From a bacterium (lineage in GTDB: Bacteria > Ratteibacteria > UBA8468): a stretch of 5,557 nucleotides of DNA. The DNA is taken from the NCBI GenBank assembly GCA_030637775.1, contig DAOWFY010000011.1, forward strand, positions 1 to 5,557, read 5' to 3'. Each line of letters opens with the position of its first letter. The first letter of the stretch is position 1. The notes under the pieces were generated by a model. That model worked only from the letters and a program-made list of their open reading frames with translations. It did no database searches and was not told the DNA's origin. This document shows, one piece after another, positions 1 to 4,994 of the stretch. A program made the position numbers and the translations under genes.

Positions 1-2
1 AT

Positions 3-851
3 ATGCAAAAGCCGGAAAGGGATTTAGAGCAGGAAAAGAGGCTAAAAGACAATATGGCGAATATCCGCCACAAAATTTTAGTCATCAGCGGGAAAGGCGG
101 AGTGGGCAAAACAACGGTGGCGGTCAATTTAGCCTATAGCCTGGCATTAAAGGACTATCAGGTTGGTATTCTGGATGTAGATATTCATGGTCCCAATATT
201 GCCAAGATGCTGGGCATTGAAAATAAAAAACTTTCCGGCTCTGATTCAGGAATAATCGAGCCTTTTAAAGTTCTGCCCAATTTAAAAGCGGTTAGTATCG
301 CTTTGATTATTGAGACTCCAGAGATGCCAATTATCTGGCGCGGTCCACTCAAAAGTATTACCATCAGGCAATTCTTAGCCGATGTTAACTGGGGTAAACT
401 TGACTATTTAATCATTGACTCTCCCCCGGGAACAGGAGACGAGCCTTTAAGCATCTGCCAGCTTATACCAGGGATAAGTGGAGCAATTATTGTAACTACA
501 CCCCAGGATGTAGCTATTTTAGATGCAACGAAGGCGGTTCACTTTGCTAAAGAATTGAAAATGCCGGTTATCGGAATAGTTGAGAATATGGCGGGCTTCA
601 TTTGTCCTTATTGCAAGAAGAAAACCGATCTATTTAAAATAGGAGGTGGCGAGAAAGCCGCCAACGATTTAGATGTGCCATTTTTAGGAAGAATTCCCAT
701 CGAATTAGAGATGGTAGAGGCAAGTGACTCCGGAAAACCATTTATACATTTCAATAAAGAAACAGAGACCGCCAAGATAATTGAGCAAACCGTACAGAAA
801 ACGGTTGATTTTTTGGAAAAGAAAAGAGGAGAAAAAAATGCCAATATATGA
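3..851 (+). CDS. mrp: Mrp/NBP35-family P-loop ATPase (Fe-S cluster carrier), start possibly upstream of window
   Basis: Cytosolic SIMIBI-class ATPase of the Mrp/ApbC/NBP35 family, whose members bind a [4Fe-4S] cluster at a dimer interface and pass it to apoproteins. Visible in the 282-residue reading: deviant Walker A GKGGVGKTT at 30-38 with the signature lysine K31, DVDIHGPN at 58-65, the family motif IWRGP at 111-115, DSPPGTGDE at 139-147 (Walker B/switch II region), and the bridging cluster ligands CPYC (C201, C204) just after MAGF. These place it in Mrp rather than in MinD or ParA. The ATG at position 3 has only two bases before it, so no ribosome binding site can be seen. Many NBP35-like relatives carry an N-terminal cysteine stretch ahead of this point, so the true start may lie outside the window. 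The 3' end overlaps the zinc-ribbon gene by 14 nt, which suggests translational coupling. The family is secure; the exact client proteins are unknown. Confidence 0.93.
   Translation: MQKPERDLEQEKRLKDNMANIRHKILVISGKGGVGKTTVAVNLAYSLALKDYQVGILDVDIHGPNIAKMLGIENKKLSGSDSGIIEPFKVLPNLKAVSIALIIETPEMPIIWRGPLKSITIRQFLADVNWGKLDYLIIDSPPGTGDEPLSICQLIPGISGAIIVTTPQDVAILDATKAVHFAKELKMPVIGIVENMAGFICPYCKKKTDLFKIGGGEKAANDLDVPFLGRIPIELEMVEASDSGKPFIHFNKETETAKIIEQTVQKTVDFLEKKRGEKNANI
825..831 (+). promoter_or_regulatory. Ribosome binding site deciding the start of the zinc-ribbon gene
   Basis: AGAGGAG lies six bases before the ATG at 838, inside the end of the upstream Mrp gene. It supports the ATG at 838 over the in-frame TTG at 781, which would add 19 residues not expected in this family. 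Confidence 0.7.
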
Positions 852-1095
852 ATATCAATGCGGAGACTGTGGAAAAAGAACAGAGATCCTTCATAAAAGG
901 TTGAAAGAAAAGGAGCTTGTCGCTTGCCCAGATTGCGGCTCAAACAAAATGAAGAAATTAATTTCCCTGCCATTCATAAACACAAACTCTCCTTTGGACG
1001 TGGGTAAAAAGAAAGCTCCAACTACCTGCTGCGGGAAAGACACTCCTTGCGATACGCCCCCCTGCTCTACCAATGAGGTCTGCAAAAGAGAGTAA
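838..1095 (+). CDS. FmdB-type small zinc-ribbon protein with cysteine-rich tail
   Basis: An 85-residue protein opening with MPIYEYQCGDCG, the hallmark start of the FmdB family of putative regulatory zinc ribbons. The ribbon is C8-x2-C11 and C30-x2-C33, followed by the usual K-LIS-P segment at about 39-45, so one structural zinc is expected. FmdB is named from a gene linked to amidase/formamidase regulation; the biochemical role of most members is unknown. The last 25 residues carry five more cysteines (C64, C65, C71, C76, C82) in a Pro/Thr/Lys-rich, low-complexity context, which could bind a second metal. The start is set by the family N-terminus and by a strong ribosome binding site. The gene overlaps the end of the Mrp gene by 14 nt and is followed by the only sizeable gap in the window, so it may close the upstream transcription unit. 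Confidence 0.88.
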   Translation: MPIYEYQCGDCGKRTEILHKRLKEKELVACPDCGSNKMKKLISLPFINTNSPLDVGKKKAPTTCCGKDTPCDTPPCSTNEVCKRE

Positions 1096-1123
1096 GAGGC
1101 TCACAGAGAGCACCTACCTCTTA
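1093..1123 (+). repeat. 7-bp inverted repeat after the zinc-ribbon gene, possible weak hairpin
   Basis: TAAGAGG at 1093-1099 is the exact reverse complement of CCTCTTA at 1117-1123, with a 17-nt loop. The left arm includes the zinc-ribbon stop codon. It is followed by an A/T-rich stretch but not by a clean run of T, so it is at best a weak terminator or an RNA-processing hairpin. It may be chance. Confidence 0.3.
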
Positions 1124-1188
1124 ATTGTATATTTAGCTAAAAATTCAGTAATTACTGTAGGTAAACTTGGTAAGGTACTCTTTAAAAT
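1096..1188. other. 93-nt intergenic gap, probable operon boundary or internal promoter region
   Basis: This is the only non-coding stretch of note. It separates the Mrp/zinc-ribbon pair from the seven coupled genes downstream. It holds the right arm of a 7-bp inverted repeat, a 12-bp perfect palindrome, and GGTAA twice (1160-1164, 1169-1173). Hexamers resembling a -10 box (TATATT 1128-1133, TAAAAT 1183-1188) have no -35 partner at proper spacing, so I do not call a promoter. No tRNA or recognisable riboswitch is seen. Confidence 0.5.
1146..1157. promoter_or_regulatory. 12-bp perfect palindrome, candidate operator
   Basis: CAGTAATTACTG reads identically on both strands and lies 31 nt before the hydrolase start codon, in the one intergenic gap. 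A palindrome at this place could be a dimeric repressor site. It is short and A/T-rich, and no second copy occurs elsewhere in the parts I checked, so the regulatory reading is speculative. Confidence 0.25.
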
Positions 1189-1827
1189 ATGATAACTATT
1201 GTTTACGATAATGGGATTTCTCAAGAGGGTTTAGATAGCGATTGGGGGTTCTCCTGCCTAATAGAAAAAGAGGGTGCTCCAGCCATTCTTTTTGACACTG
1301 GAGCCAATGGTTCTATCCTTCTTTCTAATATGAAAAAACTTAAGATTAATCCTTCCGCAATTTCTGAAGTCTTTATTTCTCATGCTCACTGGGATCATAC
1401 AGGGGGACTATCTGATTTTCTTAAACTAAATAAAAATGTTAAGGTTTATATCCCCTCCTCTATGCCTAAGCCCGATGATGCAGAAGAAGTAATTGCTATT
1501 AGAGAGCCAATGCAAATTCATAAGAATTTCTTCTCTACCGGTGAACTTAAAGGTATTGAGCAATCTTTAGTAATAAAAGGAAAAGAGGGGTTGGTGGTAA
1601 TAGCGGGATGTTCTCATCCCGGGGTTGGCAATATCTTAAAGGCAGCCAGTGAATTTGGTAAGGTCAAAGTTTTGATTGGAGGGTTGCATGGGTTTAGTGA
1701 GTTCGACTTAATCAAAAATTTAGATTTAATCTGTCCTACTCATTGCACCCAATTCAAATCAAAGATAAAAAATTTATATCCAGAAAAGTACATTTCTGGT
1801 GGAGCGGGCAAGATAATTCAGATTTAG
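1189..1827 (+). CDS. Metallo-beta-lactamase-fold hydrolase (COG1237-like)
   Basis: A 212-residue protein of the metallo-beta-lactamase fold. The metal-binding motif SHAHWDHTGG sits at 64-73, giving H65, H67, D69 and H70 as likely ligands. GCSHPG at 140-145 (H143), GGLHG at 164-168 (H167) and PTHC at 183-186 (H185) resemble the group annotated as 7,8-dihydropterin-6-yl-methyl-4-(beta-D-ribofuranosyl)aminobenzene 5'-phosphate synthase, which includes the methanopterin-related MJ0301-type enzymes. That substrate is not implied here: the name is widely over-applied, and no other pterin gene is in the window. At 212 residues it is shorter than the roughly 250-280 usual for the group, with a reduced segment between the HxHxDH motif and the GCSHPG motif. 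The start ATG has only a weak upstream AAGG (1172-1175). The stop codon TAG runs straight into the LarC-like gene, so the two are probably co-translated. Confidence 0.85.
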   Translation: MITIVYDNGISQEGLDSDWGFSCLIEKEGAPAILFDTGANGSILLSNMKKLKINPSAISEVFISHAHWDHTGGLSDFLKLNKNVKVYIPSSMPKPDDAEEVIAIREPMQIHKNFFSTGELKGIEQSLVIKGKEGLVVIAGCSHPGVGNILKAASEFGKVKVLIGGLHGFSEFDLIKNLDLICPTHCTQFKSKIKNLYPEKYISGGAGKIIQI

Positions 1828-1835
1828 TGAAGTTT

Positions 1836-2561
1836 ATGGAAACCTTTGCTATTGGGTGTAGATCTGGCATAAGTGGCGATATGTTCGTTGGCGCTCTCCT
1901 TGACCTCACAAATAGGGAAAATTATTTGCGCTCTGAATTAGCGAAAACATCTATTGCTGATGAATTTGATATCAATATCAGGAAGGTAAATAAGAATGGC
2001 ATCTCGGCAATAAAATTTGATGTCTTTTTTGAAGAAGATCACGATTGTAGAAACATTGAGGATATTTTCCAAATTATTAAAGGTAGTTCAATAAAGCAGA
2101 GTGCTAAAACTTTAGCAAAAAATATTTTTCTAAAATTAGGTAGTGCGGAAGCAAAAGTTCATAAAACCGATATAAAAGATACCCGTTTTCATGAGGTAGG
2201 CGCAATCGATTCTTTAGTAGATATAATTTCCTTCTCCATCCTATTTTCTACGCTTAATATAAATAAAATAATTTGCACTAAGGTACCGACAGGAAAAGGA
2301 AAGATAAAATGCGCGCATGAAACATTTAATGCACCTGCTCCGGCAACTGAGCACTTACTAAAAGAAATTCCTTCTTATAGGTCTAATATTAATTCGGAAT
2401 TGACCACCCCTACTGGAGCCGCCATTTTAAAAACTATCTCCCCTGTCTTTTGTGATAATATAGAAAAGAATAAATACAGCAAAAAAGGCATCGGCGCCGG
2501 AACAAGAGATTTCAAAGAAATACCTAACGTTCTTGAGGTTTTTTATGGACTTAGCCATTGA
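1836..2561 (+). CDS. larC1: LarC-like nickel-insertion protein, N-terminal (LarC1) half only
   Basis: LarC inserts nickel into the pyridinium-bisthiocarboxylate mononucleotide to form the nickel-pincer cofactor of lactate racemase (LarA) and related enzymes. Numbered from the ATG at 1836 (241 residues), the family blocks are SGISGDM 10-16, HEVGAIDSLVDI 119-130, APAPAT 166-171, ELTTPTGAA 188-196, GIGAGTRDF 218-226 and a final PNVLEV at 230-235. This ATG puts SGISGDM at residue 10, as in typical LarC. An in-frame GTG at 1827, sharing its G with the preceding stop, is the alternative (244 residues). The protein ends where the LarC1 part ends. The second domain (LarC2, including the NIDDM-like block) is absent, whereas full LarC is about 400 residues. 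In Lactobacillus plantarum LarC1 and LarC2 are joined by a programmed frameshift; here the next frame encodes an ABC ATPase. The usual FDCF near the start reads IGCR. The family is secure; nickel function is uncertain. Confidence 0.85.
   Translation: METFAIGCRSGISGDMFVGALLDLTNRENYLRSELAKTSIADEFDINIRKVNKNGISAIKFDVFFEEDHDCRNIEDIFQIIKGSSIKQSAKTLAKNIFLKLGSAEAKVHKTDIKDTRFHEVGAIDSLVDIISFSILFSTLNINKIICTKVPTGKGKIKCAHETFNAPAPATEHLLKEIPSYRSNINSELTTPTGAAILKTISPVFCDNIEKNKYSKKGIGAGTRDFKEIPNVLEVFYGLSH
2535..2538 (+). promoter_or_regulatory. Ribosome binding site for the ABC ATPase
   Basis: GAGG followed by six T residues precedes the ATG at 2545, a good spacing. It lies within the end of the LarC-like gene and favours ATG 2545 over the in-frame TTG at 2533. 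Confidence 0.6.
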
Positions 2562-3516
2562 AGTCAAAGGATTAACTAAAAAATATGCCAATGTAACTGC
2601 CATCAATAACATTGACTTTCAGGTTAGAAAAGGAGAAATCTTCGGTTTCCTGGGTCCGAATGGTGCGGGCAAAACAACTACCCAGAGAATCTTAACCGGG
2701 GTAATAACTGCAACCAGCGGAAAAGCTTTTATATTAGGTTATGATATTAAAAAAGAAGCCTTTTATGCTAAAAGCAGGATAGGTGTTGTTCCCGAGTTAG
2801 CCAATATCTATATTGATTTGAGTGCCTGGAATAATCTAATGCTTATCGGTCAGTTATATGGTGTCGTTAAGGAAGATAGGATTAAAAAGAGCGCTGAACT
2901 TCTCAGGATATTTAATCTTTATGAAAGGAAGGATGAGAAAGCAAAGGTTTTTTCCAAAGGGCAAAGACAGAAATTGCTTTTGTGTATGGCTTTGATACAT
3001 AACCCCCAACTTCTCTTTCTCGATGAGCCAACCTCGGGACTGGATGTTGTCAGTAGCCGTCTTATCAGAGAGATGATTGCTAAATTCAATCGGGAAGGGG
3101 TTACGATATTCTTAACCACCCATAATATTCAGGAGGCGGATGAACTCTGTGACCGTATTGCGGTTATTGACCATGGTCTAATTGCCACCATCGACAGCCC
3201 GGAAAATCTGAAAAAGGAATTTCAATCGATGCAAACGATTGAAATAGTATTTAATCCGCAGATTAAAAGTGAAGATGATTTGAAGAAAATAGAATATGTA
3301 AATAAGGTCCAGAAAATAGGCGATAAATTTAAACTTTATACCGATAATCCCGATGAGTTAATAAGACAACTCCTCAGTTTTTCCCAGAAAGGAAATTTAA
3401 ATATCCTTTCCTTGAATACCCTAGGTCCAGATTTGGAGGAAGTCTTTGTCAAAATTACCGAAGAACACAAAGGTTGGAGTTATGGAAAAGAAAAATCCTT
3501 TTCTAAGTCAGTTTAA
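2545..3516 (+). CDS. ABC transporter ATP-binding protein (ABC-2 exporter class)
   Basis: A 323-residue cytoplasmic ATPase that would power the permease encoded next. Motifs: Walker A GPNGAGKT at 37-44, a Q-loop position occupied by glutamate (VVPE, E84) as often seen in ABC-2-type exporters, signature FSKGQ at 136-140 in place of LSGGQ, Walker B LLFLDEP at 156-162 with catalytic E161, D-loop SGLD at 164-167, and switch histidine H193 in TTHN. A C-terminal extension of about 100 residues beyond the nucleotide-binding domain, ending in the DLEEVFVKIT-type segment, is typical of the CcmA/drug- or Na+-exporter group. It overlaps the LarC-like gene by 17 nt at its start and the permease gene by 35 nt at its end, so the three genes are tightly coupled. 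The substrate cannot be read from the sequence; a drug, lipid, peptide or ion are all possible. Confidence 0.93.
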   Translation: MDLAIEVKGLTKKYANVTAINNIDFQVRKGEIFGFLGPNGAGKTTTQRILTGVITATSGKAFILGYDIKKEAFYAKSRIGVVPELANIYIDLSAWNNLMLIGQLYGVVKEDRIKKSAELLRIFNLYERKDEKAKVFSKGQRQKLLLCMALIHNPQLLFLDEPTSGLDVVSSRLIREMIAKFNREGVTIFLTTHNIQEADELCDRIAVIDHGLIATIDSPENLKKEFQSMQTIEIVFNPQIKSEDDLKKIEYVNKVQKIGDKFKLYTDNPDELIRQLLSFSQKGNLNILSLNTLGPDLEEVFVKITEEHKGWSYGKEKSFSKSV

Positions 3517-4240
3517 AAGTGCCTGGGCAATAACCAAAAAAGATATATCTATTTATTACTTGAAGCCGCCGGTGCTTATCTATGGTTTCATCTTTCCCGG
3601 TTTCCTCTTTTTAGCCTTTTTTCTGGGTAAAAATATGCCTTTTAGTTCTCTATTGCCGGTGGTGATTGTTCTCGCACTTTTTTTTACCTCCTCTTCGGTT
3701 GGTCCAATAATTACCCCCTGGGAAACAAGAATGCGCACCTTAGAAAGGTTGGTAAGTTGCCCCGTTTCTCTGGAATTTATCCTTTTGGGAGATATTCTGG
3801 CGGGTTTTCTCTTCGGGGTAGGTATTACTTTAATCCTCTCGGTTTTCGCTATTCCCTTTCTATCAATAGGGTTAAAAAGTATTACTGTTTTACTGGGGAC
3901 AATTCTTTTATCCGGATTCTGTTTTTCCTGTTTGGGAGTCTTGCTTTCTGCTCCGGCAACCGATAATCCCTCCAACATTATGATGCTCTCCAACTTAGTT
4001 CGTTTACCCCTCATCTTCCTCAGCGGGATATTCATCCCGGTTAATAAATTGCCCGCCTTAGGAAGATTAATTGCCAGATTTTCTCCTTTGACCTACACGG
4101 TCGATATTCTGCGATCTAATTTTTATGAAGAATGCATTTATTCCCCTGTTTTAAGTTTGACTGCTCTTTTTATATTCACGGTTGTATTTCTATTCTTAGG
4201 AATGGTTTTGCATAAGAAGAATTTATCCAAGAGATTTTAA
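3482..4240 (+). CDS. ABC-2-type transporter permease
   Basis: A 252-residue integral membrane protein with about six hydrophobic segments: roughly 31-48, 55-78, 100-125, 133-157, 165-186 and 224-243. The stretch between segments five and six (LSGIFIPVNKLP at 180-191, then SPLTYTVD at 201-208) is the classic ABC-2 permease signature. It is the partner of the preceding ATPase, probably as a homodimer with two ATPase copies, exporting an unknown substrate across the cytoplasmic membrane. The ATG at 3482 is preferred over the in-frame TTG at 3446 because it gives a normal short cytoplasmic N-terminus (MEKKNPF) and has AAAGG (3469-3473) at good spacing plus a closer GGAG. The start lies within the last 35 nt of the ATPase gene. 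The next gene follows after 2 nt. Confidence 0.92.
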   Translation: MEKKNPFLSQFKSAWAITKKDISIYYLKPPVLIYGFIFPGFLFLAFFLGKNMPFSSLLPVVIVLALFFTSSSVGPIITPWETRMRTLERLVSCPVSLEFILLGDILAGFLFGVGITLILSVFAIPFLSIGLKSITVLLGTILLSGFCFSCLGVLLSAPATDNPSNIMMLSNLVRLPLIFLSGIFIPVNKLPALGRLIARFSPLTYTVDILRSNFYEECIYSPVLSLTALFIFTVVFLFLGMVLHKKNLSKRF

Positions 4241-4242
4241 TC

Positions 4243-4725
4243 ATGATAAAAAAAATTGTCTTAAATCCAATCGGAACAATCCATTCACCCTATAAAGAAA
4301 GTAAGGATATTCCTATCCAGGGAACATTCAAAGCCAAAGTAGAAGCATGGATTGAATTAAAGGATAAATATATTCCTGGGTTAAAGGACTTAGCGCAATT
4401 TAGCCATGCGATAATCATCTACCATTTCCATAGGTCGGAGAGAGAAGAAACTGAAGGAAGGCCATTCCTTGAGCAGAATAAACATGGGATATTTGCCATA
4501 AGAAGCCCACACCGTCCCAACCATATAGGATTTTCCATTGTAAAAATTAAGAGTATAAAAGGGAACAAATTATATTTTACCGAAGTAGATATGCTGGACG
4601 GAACCCCTCTCTTAGATATAAAGCCTTATATTAAATATTTTGATAGTCGAGATAATGTCCGCTCTGGCTGGATAGATAAGCACTTCAAAAATGGAAATAT
4701 TCCGGATGAGACAATAATAAAATGA
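4243..4725 (+). CDS. trmO: TrmO/TsaA-family protein (putative tRNA t6A37 N6-methyltransferase)
   Basis: A 160-residue single-domain protein of the TsaA/YaeB (UPF0066) beta-barrel family. E. coli TrmO uses S-adenosylmethionine to methylate N6 of t6A37 in tRNA-Thr. Family marks: IGTIHSPYK at 10-18, the conserved core RSPHRPNHIG at 87-96 (S-adenosylmethionine/dimer region), and DMLDGTPLLDIKPY at 116-129. The usual second proline in RPNPIG is His94 here. It lacks the extra C-terminal domain of the roughly 235-residue E. coli protein and resembles the short archaeal and anaerobe type. Short TsaA proteins often sit beside Fe-S and MinD-type genes in anaerobes, so a role beyond tRNA is possible. AAGAGA at 4229-4234 is a plausible ribosome binding site. 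The stop codon overlaps the ferredoxin start as ATGA. Confidence 0.88.
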   Translation: MIKKIVLNPIGTIHSPYKESKDIPIQGTFKAKVEAWIELKDKYIPGLKDLAQFSHAIIIYHFHRSEREETEGRPFLEQNKHGIFAIRSPHRPNHIGFSIVKIKSIKGNKLYFTEVDMLDGTPLLDIKPYIKYFDSRDNVRSGWIDKHFKNGNIPDETIIK

Positions 4726-4994
4726 TAGAGATTGATAAAAACCTTTGTATTGGATGCGGCAAATGCTTGCAGGTTTGTCCAAATCAGGCAATATCAATTA
4801 TTCAGGGAAAAGCCGAGATAAACCAGGTATTTTGTTCAGAATGTTATCGCTGTGTGGAGGTCTGTCCAAGAGAAGCAATAGGTGATAAAATTTCGATTAA
4901 TGTAGTAGAAATAAGAAAGTCCTTGCAAAATGCCAAAGATAGGTTAAATTCTTTAAGAGCAAGAGTTTCATTAGCAGAAAAAATAGAAAAATGA
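4722..4994 (+). CDS. 2[4Fe-4S] ferredoxin with C-terminal coiled-coil extension
   Basis: A 90-residue electron carrier with two complete cluster motifs: C9-x2-C12-x2-C15-x3-C19-P and C38-x2-C41-x2-C44-x3-C48-P, as in clostridial-type ferredoxins. The ferredoxin fold is complete by about residue 58, close to the usual 55-60 residues. The remaining 30 residues form a charged helix with hydrophobic residues in an unbroken 3-4 spacing (V61, I64, L68, A71, L75, L78, V82, A85), which reads as a four-heptad coiled coil for dimerisation or docking. It overlaps the TrmO gene and the following MinD-like gene by ATGA at both ends, so it is probably made in step with them. The MinD-like ATPase, which carries its own ferredoxin domain, is the obvious candidate partner. 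GGATGAG at 4704-4710 could serve as ribosome binding site. Confidence 0.93.
   Translation: MIEIDKNLCIGCGKCLQVCPNQAISIIQGKAEINQVFCSECYRCVEVCPREAIGDKISINVVEIRKSLQNAKDRLNSLRARVSLAEKIEK

Noticed and set aside
608-973. 121-codon open frame on the minus strand
   Set aside because: It covers the well-supported Mrp and zinc-ribbon genes and has no family features.
1093-1130. Rho-independent terminator after the zinc-ribbon gene
   Set aside because: The stem is only 7 bp with a 17-nt loop and no T-run follows, so it is listed only as an inverted repeat.
1120-1191. Promoter with -10-like TATATT or TAAAAT
   Set aside because: Neither hexamer has a -35 partner at suitable spacing, and such hexamers are expected by chance in A/T-rich DNA.
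1743-1835. Upstream ATG for the LarC-like gene at 1743
   Set aside because: It would overlap the hydrolase by 85 nt and add residues unlike any LarC N-terminus; ATG 1836 matches the family spacing to SGISGDM.
2538-2547. Run of six T at the LarC1/ABC joint as a possible programmed frameshift site, recalling larC1/larC2
   Set aside because: The +1 frame reached by slippage encodes the ABC ATPase rather than LarC2, and the ATPase has its own ribosome binding site and ATG, so a fusion makes no sense. The T-run is just the spacer before that ATG.
3580-4035. 151-codon open frame on the minus strand
   Set aside because: It lies opposite the permease, is rich in Lys/Arg/Pro with no recognisable motif, and is the antisense reflection of hydrophobic codons.
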